DNA of 26,965 nucleotides from JAIPEI01 sp041685835 (GCA_041685835.1 JAWLEX010000032.1:1-26965); one strand, 5' to 3'. Positions 15,408 to 23,976 are shown, counted from the stretch's first letter. Translations and numbers: made by a program. The notes: generated by a model from the sequence alone, not told the origin.

Positions 15408-17201
15408 TCACACAAGCCCGTGTGTTTTCATCTTCCTCCAAAGGGTGCTTCGGCTGATGCCCAACTGGTGTGCAGCGGTTGAACGGCGCCCGCCGGCCTT
15501 TTCCAGGGCACGCTGGATGGTGATACTTTCATCCTCCCAGCCGTCGGCCGCAGGGGCTTGAACCGCCTCATTCTTTGTGGGCTCCTGGGACGCATCCAGC
15601 TCAGGCAGGTGTGAGAGTGTTATGATCGGCCCTTTCACAAAGACAAAGGCGTATTCTATGGCATGTTTCAGCTCTCGAACATTTCCGGGCCAGGCATACC
15701 GGCGCATGAGCCGCAGGGCCTTCGGATCCACACCACGCACGCCCTTGCCGTACATGTTGTTGAAGACCTCCAGGAAATGCTCAATCAGGATCGGGATGTC
15801 CGAAACCCTTTCCCTTAAAGGAGGTATGGACATAGGCACCGTGCGCAACCGGTAAAACAGGTCCTCTCGGAACCGCCCCTTGTTGACAAGTTCAGACAGG
15901 CTCTTGTTTGAGGCGGCGATGATGCGCGAATCCAGGCGGATGGGTCTTGTTCCGCCTACCCTCTCAAAAACCCGCTCTTCGAGCACGCGAAGGAGCTTGA
16001 TCTGGATCTCGGGTTTGATTTCTCCGATCTCATCGAGAAACAGGGTCCCGCCCTTTGCCAGCTCGAAACGACCTACTTTGTTATTCGCCGCCCCGGTAAA
16101 GGCCGCCTTCACGTGACCGAACAGCTCGGATTCCAGAAGAGTCTCGGCCAGGGCCGAGCAGTTTACCGCGACAAAAGGACCCTGGGATCGAGGCCCCCTG
16201 GCATGGATGGCCTTGGCGATCAACTCCTTTCCGGTGCCCGATTCCCCTTCTATCATAACAGTGGCCTCCGAGGCGGCCACGTCGGGAATCATGTTCAGCA
16301 CCTTTTGCAGCTCCGGGCTCCGGCCCACGATGTGTGCATGTTCCTCCCCGACCGAGGTCCCTTCGGCCCGCGGGTCTGAGAGGCGGGCAATCGGACGAAA
16401 GGTCTCCACGGCCCCGATTACCAGACCGTGCTTGTTCTTCAAGACCGATGTGTTGACCAGGATGGATCGGTGTTCTCCTTCGCGGTCCACGATACGGACG
16501 TCCTGGTCCATGCGCACCACACCGGTTTCCATGGTGAGCTTGAGGGGGCAATTGCTCTTGCACAGATCGCTGCGGAATATGTCCCAGCAGTTCCGGCCCA
16601 GGACCTCTTCCCGCTTGTATCCGGTTATCTCCTGCGCCCTCCGGTTGAAGCTCGTAATGCGCCACCGGTCGCTGATGGTGAAGACACCTTCAGCAAGGTT
16701 TTCGAACAGGGTGTCATACTCCCACACCGGGCTCCTGGGCCCTTCCGGTGTAACATCTCTGGACGGTGTGTGTTCCCTGAGCGTGATCAAGACACCGATC
16801 ACCTTCTCCCGCTCACCGTACAATGGGTCCATTGAAAAGGTCACGGAGACCGGAAACCCGGACTCCAGGTAGACCTTGGCAACAAGATTCGACCAGGAAT
16901 GCCCCTGAAGCGCCTCCTCCCAGGCCCGGAGGGCCTCATCACGATACTCACCCGAGATGACCTCGTCGATTCTAAAGACAACACCCCTGCGCAGCCTGCG
17001 CCGCAGCAACCGCTCGGCCTGAAGATTGGAGGACATGACCCGGCCGTCCGGAAAAAGGACAACCACGCCGTCTCCTTCGGGCAGGTCGTCAAACGATGAG
17101 CCTTCAAAGGTCTCGTTATCGTCCGGCATGTCATGCGCCGACTTGTCGGCCTGGATCACTTCATCGGATTCCAAGTTCGATACCCCGGGACTGGAAATCA
17201 T
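15408..17201 (-). CDS. Sigma-54-dependent activator with two PAS domains
   Basis: A 597-residue enhancer-binding protein. Order: PAS 1 (about 45-150), PAS 2 (about 160-275), AAA+ domain with Walker A GESGTGKE (319-326), the sigma-54 contact loop, Walker B LFLDE (387-391), and a Fis-type helix-turn-helix ending at the C-terminus. The contact loop reads AAFTGA (366-371) instead of the usual GAFTGA. PAS 2 has cysteines C205, C214 and C218 in a C-x8-C-x3-C-P pattern, suggesting redox or metal sensing. There is no receiver domain, so control is by ligand or redox state. The start ATG 17201 lacks a clear ribosome site and overlaps the small upstream ORF by 41 bases, so it may depend on coupled translation. 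Its likely target is the sigma-54 promoter at 14997. Confidence 0.93.
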   Translation of the reverse strand: MISSPGVSNLESDEVIQADKSAHDMPDDNETFEGSSFDDLPEGDGVVVLFPDGRVMSSNLQAERLLRRRLRRGVVFRIDEVISGEYRDEALRAWEEALQGHSWSNLVAKVYLESGFPVSVTFSMDPLYGEREKVIGVLITLREHTPSRDVTPEGPRSPVWEYDTLFENLAEGVFTISDRWRITSFNRRAQEITGYKREEVLGRNCWDIFRSDLCKSNCPLKLTMETGVVRMDQDVRIVDREGEHRSILVNTSVLKNKHGLVIGAVETFRPIARLSDPRAEGTSVGEEHAHIVGRSPELQKVLNMIPDVAASEATVMIEGESGTGKELIAKAIHARGPRSQGPFVAVNCSALAETLLESELFGHVKAAFTGAANNKVGRFELAKGGTLFLDEIGEIKPEIQIKLLRVLEERVFERVGGTRPIRLDSRIIAASNKSLSELVNKGRFREDLFYRLRTVPMSIPPLRERVSDIPILIEHFLEVFNNMYGKGVRGVDPKALRLMRRYAWPGNVRELKHAIEYAFVFVKGPIITLSHLPELDASQEPTKNEAVQAPAADGWEDESITIQRALEKAGGRRSTAAHQLGISRSTLWRKMKTHGLV

Positions 17202-17442
17202 CGTCTGTCAAGAGTGAGGAGATGTTCCAGCAAAGGGCGCGCAAGGCCGAGGGGTCCAATCCGGCCTGAAGCACCCTTTTCCCTTCCATGTATCCACGAT
17301 CGGCGGCAAGGGACACCAGGGCCTTCAGGGCCTTTCGGGCCTCCCGGTCACCGCCTTTGAATCCCTGTTCGTGCAAACGGCAAAGCGTGTTTACACGAAC
17401 CACGGAACAACGCCTGCAGAAAGAAGTGGTATTCATAACCAT
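17161..17442 (-). CDS. Small hypothetical protein overlapping the activator gene
   Basis: A possible 93-residue protein starting at ATG 17442 (alternative ATG 17436). It has an early CRRC motif with a third Cys eight residues on, then a helical region and an acidic C-terminal part (LLTDDDF). It resembles no family I know. A plausible sigma-70 promoter lies about 30 bases upstream of its start, and its end overlaps the activator start, which would fit coupled translation. No good ribosome site is seen. It may be just the leader of the activator mRNA. Confidence 0.4.
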   Translation of the reverse strand: MVMNTTSFCRRCSVVRVNTLCRLHEQGFKGGDREARKALKALVSLAADRGYMEGKRVLQAGLDPSALRALCWNISSLLTDDDFQSRGIELGIR

Positions 17443-17479
17443 TTCAAAAGGCTTAAGTAACCATTTTCGCAACACATTC

Positions 17480-17508
17480 AGGATAACGTGCCGGCGGAAA
17501 CAAGTCAA
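17480..17508 (-). promoter_or_regulatory. Possible sigma-70 promoter for the activator transcript
   Basis: On the minus strand TTGACT is followed by 17 bases and TATCCT, giving a predicted start near 17473. It lies between the carboxyltransferase stop and the small ORF, in the only long non-coding space of this strand region (17443-17556). Confidence 0.45.
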
Positions 17509-17556
17509 GAAAGACAACTTCCGTTTTTCCCTTTCCGCTCGCGGGAGCTTCTTCCC

Positions 17557-19119
17557 TCAACACCTCATCCCCCGCTTTTTGGGTCCGAGGTTCGGCCTTT
17601 CCGCGTCATACGCGGTCTCCATCCACTCGCAAAGCAGGGGGCGGGTCTCCCTGGGGTCGATGATGTCCTCGATGCCGAAGGCCTCGGCCGTTCGAAAGGG
17701 AGATGCGATGGCTCCGTATTGATCGTGAAGCTCCCGAAGCCTGGCCTCGGGATCGGTCGACGACTCGATCTCCTCCCGGTGGGCCGCGTAGACTCCGCCC
17801 TCCACCGGGATGTTTCCCCAACGGGCCGAAGGCCATGCCATCTGCCAGCAGAATCCCTGCGCCGGCCTCTGTGCCGCCCCGGCCACGCCGAAACACTTCC
17901 GGATATAGACCACGGCCACAGGCACTGTGGCCTGCACCATGGCAAAGCTCGCCCGGACGCCTTTTCGGATGGTCCCGTGAAGCTCGCTCACGCGGCCGAT
18001 GCTGAAGCCCGGCTGGTCGCAGAAGTTCACCAGAGGCAGGTGAAATGTGTCGCACATGTCGATAAACCGCTGATATTTCTCGGCCGCATCGTAGGTGAAT
18101 GAACCGCCCCAGAAACGCGGGTCATTGGCCAGGATCCCTACAGGATAGCCGTTCAGCCGGGCCAGGGCCGTGATCTGGGAAGGACCCTGGTGGCGCCCGA
18201 TCTCAAAGATCGACCCGCGGTCCAGCACCATGCCGAGGATTCTCCGCATGTCATAGGGCTTTCTCCGGCTCTTCGGAACAGCCGCGGCCAGGGCCTCGTC
18301 CATGCGCTGCGGGTCGTCCGAGGGAGAGGTCCTCGCGGGCATCTCCCAGACGTTCCCGGGGAGGTATGAGAGGAATGCCTTCACCTGGGAAAGGGCATCG
18401 GCCTCGTCCCCGGCCTCGTTATCCACCACACCGGATTGCCGCGCATGTACGCGATACCCGCCCAGATCCTCCTTGGTTATCTCTTCTCCAAAGGCCGACT
18501 TCACCAGGGGCGGGCCGCCGACGAAGATCTGTGCCTGCTCCCGCACCATAACGGAGAAGTGGCTCTTCACCATGAACAGGGCCCCGAGTCCGGCCATGGG
18601 CCCCATGCCGACCGCCGCCACGGGCACCTCGGACAGGGCCTCGGCCTCATTCTGCGTGCCTCCCGGGTTTCCAGACGGCAATTCCGTGTAACCGATCTGG
18701 AGGATCTCGCGTATGGAACCGCCCGCCCCTTCCACGAGACGCACCACGGGCATTCGCAGGGATCGGGCCATGTGGGCGAAATACTCGCGCTTGGCCTTGT
18801 ACATCCGGCCCACTGAAGCACCACGGACCGTGAAATCATCGGCATGGATCGCCACCCGCCGGCCCTGAATCATTCCCATCCCCATAATGAAGGGGCACGG
18901 GGTGAAGTCCTTGATTCGTTCGGGATCCGCCTCTTCGTGGGTCGCCACGCCGCTCAGGATTCCCCGTTCATAAAAGGAGCCGGGGTCGCACAGGGCGTCG
19001 ATGCGCTCCCGCGCGGTCAGTCGGCCCCGGGCGCGCTGCCGGGCCACGTTCTCCTCCCCGCCCATGTTTAGTGCCAGGCGCCTTCGTCGCTTTAGTTCTT
19101 CGATCTCTGAAGTGCTCAT
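17557..19119 (-). CDS. Biotin-dependent acyl-CoA carboxylase/decarboxylase carboxyltransferase subunit
   Basis: A 520-residue protein with the two-part crotonase-like carboxyltransferase fold (Pfam carboxyl_trans). It moves a carboxyl group between biotin and an acyl-CoA. The N-half has the ARGRLTARERIDALCDPGSF signature and the VRLVEGAGGSIRE region. The C-half has the YDMRRILGMVLDRGSIFEI segment, the AEKYQRFIDMCDTFHLPLVNFCDQPGF segment and WPSARWGNIPVEGGV. The acyl substrate (propionyl-, methylmalonyl-, glutaconyl- or another CoA) cannot be told. No biotin carrier or biotin carboxylase gene is nearby, so it depends on partners elsewhere. ATG 19119 is chosen because homology begins there; the longer frame to 19185 overlaps the upstream ORF. 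Its Shine-Dalgarno (GGGAAC) is weak. Confidence 0.92.
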   Translation of the reverse strand: MSTSEIEELKRRRRLALNMGGEENVARQRARGRLTARERIDALCDPGSFYERGILSGVATHEEADPERIKDFTPCPFIMGMGMIQGRRVAIHADDFTVRGASVGRMYKAKREYFAHMARSLRMPVVRLVEGAGGSIREILQIGYTELPSGNPGGTQNEAEALSEVPVAAVGMGPMAGLGALFMVKSHFSVMVREQAQIFVGGPPLVKSAFGEEITKEDLGGYRVHARQSGVVDNEAGDEADALSQVKAFLSYLPGNVWEMPARTSPSDDPQRMDEALAAAVPKSRRKPYDMRRILGMVLDRGSIFEIGRHQGPSQITALARLNGYPVGILANDPRFWGGSFTYDAAEKYQRFIDMCDTFHLPLVNFCDQPGFSIGRVSELHGTIRKGVRASFAMVQATVPVAVVYIRKCFGVAGAAQRPAQGFCWQMAWPSARWGNIPVEGGVYAAHREEIESSTDPEARLRELHDQYGAIASPFRTAEAFGIEDIIDPRETRPLLCEWMETAYDAERPNLGPKKRGMRC

Positions 19120-19135
19120 GGTGGTTCCCGTCTCA

Positions 19136-19504
19136 TTACTTCCCGGTTGTCTTGAGCGGCGACTGCCGCTTGGATTTTTCCACAATCCGCCGGCTCACCC
19201 CTTGAATATGCTCCCGGCACAAGGACCCCGCCTCATCGAACCGTCCATGTTTGAGCAGGGAGACTATCTTCCTGTGCCCGTCGATCGTGTTCTCGATCAT
19301 GGCCGGTGTAGGCTTCACACTCTCGAAAAAGGCGAAAGAGAGGTCTACGATGAGCTTGTGCATGAGGACCAGGATAGGATTCCGGGTCATCTCCACGATC
19401 CGGGTGTGGAACTGGAAGTTCGTCAGGAGCCGTTCCTTTTGTTCCCCTTTTCGATAGTGGGCCTCCGCCTTATCCACGAAACTACCGGATAATATGTCTG
19501 ACAT
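19136..19504 (-). pseudogene. FCD-domain fragment of a GntR/FadR-type regulator lacking its DNA-binding domain
   Basis: 122 residues match the C-terminal two thirds of an FCD ligand-binding domain: NFQFHTRIVEMTRNP, then DGHRKIVSLLKHGRFDEA, then REHIQGV, keeping the His residues that bind metal in this fold. The N-terminal winged helix and the first FCD helices are absent. The ORF begins exactly at a palindrome of operator type, and upstream bases contain promoter-like sequence rather than coding sequence. It is most simply a truncated regulator gene; a free-standing ligand-binding protein is the alternative. It lies 16 bases upstream of the carboxyltransferase. Confidence 0.65.
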
Positions 19505-19506
19505 AT
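19492..19506. promoter_or_regulatory. Palindromic operator of GntR type over a promoter
   Basis: ATATGTC-T-GACATAT is a perfect 15-base palindrome with the GTnnnAC core usual for FadR-subfamily regulators. It lies where the start of transcription would be for a minus-strand promoter with TTGACA at 19524-19529 and TATATG at 19502-19507 (16-base spacer). A repressor bound there would block the promoter of the carboxyltransferase. Confidence 0.55.
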
Positions 19507-19529
19507 ATGTTTATATTTATTAATGTCAA
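19502..19529 (-). promoter_or_regulatory. Sigma-70-like promoter for the carboxyltransferase
   Basis: A perfect TTGACA box is followed by 16 bases and TATATG on the minus strand. The predicted start falls near the centre of the palindrome at 19492-19506, downstream of the ATG of the FCD fragment. This suggests that the FCD fragment may not be translated from its first ATG. Confidence 0.45.
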
Positions 19530-19723
19530 AACTATTTTCTCTTGAAACACGGCTGAGTTGTTCTCACCAAAGCAAGAAGCGCAATGGACAACCAGGCCTC
19601 TTGCATGTAGAATCGTTTCGCCTCGAAGCGCACGAACTCCCTGTGGCGGTAACGCTTTTACCCCCGCACCCTATCGAGAGGGAAGTCCTTGGGGCACTTA
19701 AAACGCATCCGGAGCAATTACGA

Positions 19724-20092
19724 ATGATACGGGAAACCAATGAAGAGATCAGGTTTCAACAGGCGGACGGGTGCGGCAGGAACACCGGGATATGCGGAGA
19801 CACCGTGGAGATGTCCCTTTTCGTTTCCGGCGGCCGCATCAAAAGGGCATCCTTTCGGATCAACGGCTGCGCGAGCACCCTGGCCTGCGCCGATGCGGTG
19901 GCGCGGTTCGCCGAAGGGAAAACCATAAAGACGGCCTGGGAAATCACGCCTGAAATCGTGATGGAAGCCGTCGGCCCCCTGCCGCCGGAGTCCGAGCACT
20001 GCGCCGAACTGGCTGTAGGGGCCTTCTACCTGGCCCTCTCCGATTACCTGCAGAAGGAAAGGGCCCCCTGGAAAAAAATCTACGGGAAATAA
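19724..20092 (+). CDS. IscU/NifU-N-like iron-sulfur cluster scaffold
   Basis: A 122-residue protein similar to the scaffold on which [2Fe-2S] and [4Fe-4S] clusters are built. The three usual scaffold cysteines are seen: in GICGD, in NGCAST and in EHCAELA; the segment GCASTLACADAVA is typical. ATG 19724 is chosen because it follows GGAG at nine bases and gives the usual family length. The frame is open to 19523, adding 67 residues that show no clear domain. No cysteine desulfurase gene is adjacent. In this cluster of iron-sulfur proteins it could serve maturation of the Hdr and Nuo-like subunits. Confidence 0.8.
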   Translation: MIRETNEEIRFQQADGCGRNTGICGDTVEMSLFVSGGRIKRASFRINGCASTLACADAVARFAEGKTIKTAWEITPEIVMEAVGPLPPESEHCAELAVGAFYLALSDYLQKERAPWKKIYGK

Positions 20093-20148
20093 TCGTTTCC
20101 AGGGCAGGGAGCAGCCGGTCGCTTAAGCCCCCCGCCCCCATGTTCAAA

Positions 20149-20604
20149 TTACTGGTAAATATCCACCAGTTGCATTTTGGTGATCTGGAGACGTTTTTCG
20201 ATGATATTGGCGATACGCCGCATGATCAGAAACCCCATCTCGTAGTCCTTGATAAAGAGCTTCTCCATCTCCACGCCCTTCCAGGCGAAAAGCTTCGTGT
20301 CGGTGAGCGCCTTTGCAAACCCCAGGTATTTACGGTACTCAGTGTCCAGGAGGGCGGAGAACCCCAGGGTCATGCCGCAGGTGATCTTGGTGACGAGGAT
20401 CCGCTTCGAAGGATTCTTTTCGGTTTCCAGGCCGACATCCCCCTCCAGGATCGAGTATAGGTACTCCGCATAGTCTCCTTCGCGGAAAATGTACTCCCCT
20501 GCCTTGAAATCCATGATGGTGGTGATGGGCTGAAGCTTTTGGAGCATCTCGTCCGTGAGATAGCTGAGCATGCGAATGCTTTTGAACTGGGAGATCTCGA
20601 TCAT
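20149..20604 (-). CDS. Stand-alone cyclic-nucleotide-binding domain protein
   Basis: A 151-residue protein with a cNMP-binding beta-roll: LTDEMLQKLQPI, then GEYIFREGDYAEYLYSILEGDVGLE, then a C-terminal helix. There is no helix-turn-helix after the core, so it is not a CRP/FNR transcription factor in itself. The usual phosphate-binding cassette (GExA...RxA) is not clear, as the matching region reads GMTLGFSALL, so cyclic nucleotide binding is doubtful. The ribosome site AAGGAG is at a good distance from ATG 20604. It probably acts as a protein-interaction or small-ligand sensor. Confidence 0.85.
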   Translation of the reverse strand: MIEISQFKSIRMLSYLTDEMLQKLQPITTIMDFKAGEYIFREGDYAEYLYSILEGDVGLETEKNPSKRILVTKITCGMTLGFSALLDTEYRKYLGFAKALTDTKLFAWKGVEMEKLFIKDYEMGFLIMRRIANIIEKRLQITKMQLVDIYQ

Positions 20605-20729
20605 AAAGCACTCCTTTCCCTTGGGCGGACCGGAATGTCCATTGGGAACGCCGGAAGCAGGCGACAGGAGATCGCAGCCCCATAGCCCCCGTTACTATAT
20701 GTGATTCCATGGGATACTCTTCCTTTTCC

Positions 20730-20758
20730 AGTATAGCAAACCATCCGCCTCTTGTATA
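20730..20758 (-). promoter_or_regulatory. Possible sigma-70 promoter of the cNMP-domain gene
   Basis: TATACA and TATACT are spaced by 17 bases on the minus strand, with a predicted start near 20723 and a leader of about 120 bases. The remaining part of 20605-20874 holds no ORF that I can support. Confidence 0.4.
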
Positions 20759-20847
20759 TAACGATGCTGCACGGCAAGACCGTTTTGAGGTGTGCAGGTG
20801 CCGGTGTCGGTGAAAAGCGAAAAATACGTGATTCGTGCCCGTGTTAA

Positions 20848-20880
20848 GCCTGACACCTCGAGGCCGAAGGCATTTCAGGC
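20848..20880 (-). terminator. Possible hairpin at the end of the Sec-HdrA gene
   Basis: GCCTGA and TCAGGC form a perfect six-base stem that includes the stop codon, with further short pairing in the loop. A TATTTTT stretch follows some 20 bases later on the minus strand. Weak evidence for termination. Confidence 0.3.
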
Positions 20881-23800
20881 ATAATCGATCATGGAGAGGA
20901 CCTGAGAGTCGTCAAAACCGTCAAGCCGGATCGCCCCGGACCGGCAGGAGGAGACGCACAGGCCGCAGCCCTTGCACAGGGTGGGCCGAATTCTCATCTT
21001 TCCGGTTTTCTCGTCTACAACCGGTGCGGAGTAAGGGCAGATCGAGGCACAGACGCTGCACATGCTGCAAAAGTCCGGATCCACGGCGGCAACGGTTCCA
21101 CTCACCGGGATTCGTTCGGCTGCGAGGAGGGTCGAGGCCCGTGCCGCCGAGGCCTGGGCCTGTGCAATGCTTTCGTCCACCGGTTTGGGGGAGTGGGCCA
21201 GCCCGCAGACAAACACCCCCTCGGTGGCAAAGTCGACCGGTCGAAGCTTTACGTGGGCCTCGGCAAAAAAGCCGTCGTCGTTCCGGGAGATCTTGTAGAG
21301 CTGCGCCAGCTGCCACTGGTTTGCCGGCACTACGGCGGAAGCCAGCACGAGCAGATCCGGCTGGACGGCCATTCGCCGGTTCAACCCGCTATCCGTGAAG
21401 ACCGCCCGCAGACAACCGTCTTCGGAGGTCACGTGGAACCCCTCCTGGCTACGGTAGCGAACAAAGACGATTCCCGCCTCCCTGGCCTTCCTGTACAGGT
21501 CTTCACGCAGGCCGTAGGGCCGCATGTCCCGGTAAACGATGAGGATCCTCATGGAAGGCTTGATCGCCTTCAGGGCCAAAGCACTCTTGATGGATTGCGT
21601 GCAGCACACCTTGGAACAGTAAGGGCGCTCCGGAATGCGGGATCCTACGCATTGCAGGAACACCGCTGTTTGGGTTTCCTCGAAGTTGTAATCCCTCTTG
21701 ACCAGCCGTTGCTCCAGCTCCAGTCCCGTGAGGATATCCGGATGTTCTCCGTAGATATGCTCCGAGGGGGAATACTCAAGGGCGCCGGTGGCCATAATGG
21801 TCACGCCGTGCTCGATCATCCGGCTCTGCCGGCCCTGGCGGACCATGGATCGGAAACGGCCGACAAACCCGTCCACTTCCTCGACCTGGGCCTTCAAGAG
21901 GACCTGAATCCCCGGATGGCGCTGGACGTCCTCAATCAGCTCGGAAAGATAGGCCTGTATGGATTCCCCTTTCCATGTCTCGTGAAGGGAGAGGCCGTGT
22001 CCTCCGAGCCGGCCGCTTCGCTCTACCAGGTATGCGGGATAACCCTGATTGGCCAGGGTCCTTGCCGCCTCCATGCCGGCGATGCCGCCCCCGATTACAA
22101 GGGCCGTAGGGATGATCTCCAGGACGGGCTCGGTCAGGGGCCTGAGCCTGCGTGCCTTGGCCACGGACATGGCAACCAGGTCCTTGGCCTTCTGCGTGGC
22201 GCCTTCAGGATCTCCGCGGTGGACCCAGGAGCACTGGTTTCGAATGTTGGCCATTTCGAACAGGTACTTGTTCAGCCCCGCGTCGGTGAGGGTCTCCTGA
22301 AACAGCGGTTCATGGGTCTTGGGCGTGCACGCGGCGACCACTACCCGGTTGAGCCCTTTCTCACGAATCAGACCGCTTATATTTTCCTGGGTGTCCTGGG
22401 AACAGCTGAAGAGATTCTGTTCCGCATAGGCTACACCCGGCAAAGTCCGCGCGAACTCCACAACCTGAGGCACATCCACGGTGCCGGCAATATTGGTGCC
22501 GCAGCAGCACACGAATACCCCGATTCGAGGCGGGGTCCCCCGCACGTCCTGCTCTTCGGGCAGCTCTGGGGTTTTAGTGAGGGTCCAGCGCACGTCGGCA
22601 AGGTCGCATGCCACCTCGGCCACGGCGGCGCCGGCATCCACTACGGAAGACGGGATGTCCTTCGGGGCCTGGTGGGCGCCGGCGACATAGATTCCCGGCC
22701 TCGAGGTCCGGACCGGGAGAAAGCTGCTCGTGCGCACAAAACGGTAGGGATCGATTTCCACGCTCAGGCTCTTTGCCAGCTCGGCACTCTTCCGGCTCGG
22801 CCCAAGGCCGACGGAGAGGACCACAATGTCGAAATCTTCTTCGACCCGTTTTCCTGCTTCGTTCACGTACCGGATCCGGTTCGTGCCGTTCGACTTGGCG
22901 ATATGCGAAATCCTTGCCTTGACAAAGCGTACCCCCTGCTCCGTTTTGGCCTGCTCGTAGTATCGCTCAAAGTCCTTGCCGGTGGTGCGGATATCCATAT
23001 AAAAGACGGCGGCGTCCAGGTCGCCGCCGCAGTGCTCCTTTGCCAGAACGGCCTCCTTGACGGCGTAGGTGCAGCACACGCTGGAGCAGTAACCCCGGCC
23101 GTCCAGATTTGTTTCTCTCGAGCCCACGCACTGGAGCCAGGCGATACTTTTAGGCTCCTTTCCATCCGAGGATCGGACCAGGTGCCCCCCGGTGGGCCCT
23201 GAGGCGGCGAGCATGCGCTCTAATTCGATGCTGGTGACGATATCGGGGTTGCTCCGGTAACCGTAGGTGTCATGCCCGCTCGGATCATAAGTCTCGCTTC
23301 CGTCGGCGAGAACCACCGCTCCGACCTGCAGGGTGACCTCTTCGGCCTTGTCCTCGTAGTTCACGGCCCCTGCCGGACAGACCTTGGCGCAGTTCCCGCA
23401 TTTTCCCTTGGTCAGCTTGATGCAGTATTCAGGATCGATGGCATACTTCAGGGGAACGGCCTGCGCGTATTTCAGATAGATGGCCTTTCTGGGAACCAGG
23501 TCCTCGTTGTACTCGTCGGGGATTTTTTTGGGGCACTTTTCAGTGCAGGCTCCGCAGGCGATGCACTTGTTCACATCGACGTATCTGGGGTGCTTAACGA
23601 CCCGTACCTCGAAGTTCCCCTGCTCGCCGGAGATTTCCTGAATCTCGGTGAGTGTGAGAAGCTCAATGTTGATGTGCCGGCCGACCTCGACCAGTTTGGG
23701 CGAAATAATTCACATGGCACAGTCGTTGGTGGGGAAGGTCTTGTCCAGCTGGGACATCATCCCGCCGATTGAACTCGACCGTTCCACCAGGTAGACAAAG

Positions 23801-23889
23801 AAGCCGGAATTCGCCAGATCCAGGGCCGACTGCATCCCGGTGATGCCTCCTCCGACAACCATTACTGCGCCTGTTTCCTTGAATATCAT
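20875..23889 (-). CDS. hdrA: Double HdrA, predicted selenoprotein (UGA decoded as Sec60)
   Basis: A 1004-residue protein if the in-frame UGA at 23710-23712 is read as selenocysteine (residue 60). Module 1 (1-450): FAD motif GGGITGMQSA, the motif TNDCAM-U followed by IISPKLVEVG, ferredoxin CIACGACTEKCP (about 109-119), a second cluster motif CGNCAKVCP and the CVGSR...CSSVCC group. Module 2 (about 455-1004): VCCCGTN start, NIRNQCSWVH near 553, FAD motif GGGIAGMEAA near 597, a second CVGSR...CSKVCC group and two ferredoxin motifs near 940-990. Reading frame and homology continue without change across the UGA, which argues against a frameshift or decay. Start ATG 23889 follows GGAG at eight bases; a TTG at 23958 is an upstream alternative. 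It ends the run membrane-HdrC, HdrB, HdrA and would be the flavin branch point of a membrane-linked Hdr complex. Confidence 0.9.
23678..23702 (-). promoter_or_regulatory. Candidate bacterial SECIS hairpin
   Basis: Starting eight bases after the UGA, the RNA can fold into a stem with three mismatches, closed by CU/AG pairs around an apical loop GGUCG at +18 to +22. The loop sequence GGUC and its distance from the UGA are similar to those of the E. coli fdhF SECIS. The stem is imperfect, so this is a candidate by eye only. Confidence 0.5.
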
Positions 23890-23976
23890 GGCACTAGCTC
23901 CGGATTGACCGCACGGACCCGCCACTTTGCGGGGCCGGGAGGATATGGATCCATTCAAGCCACCCGTCAGTGTCCG

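Noticed and set aside
21193..23202. 669-codon plus-strand ORF opposite the Sec-HdrA gene
   Set aside because: It is antisense to a clear HdrA reading frame and shows no domain; long shadow ORFs are expected in GC-rich DNA.
23575..23712. Reading the UGA in HdrA as a real stop (pseudogene or two separate genes)
   Set aside because: The frame and HdrA homology continue unchanged through the codon, the position is a known Cys/Sec site, and a SECIS-like hairpin follows.
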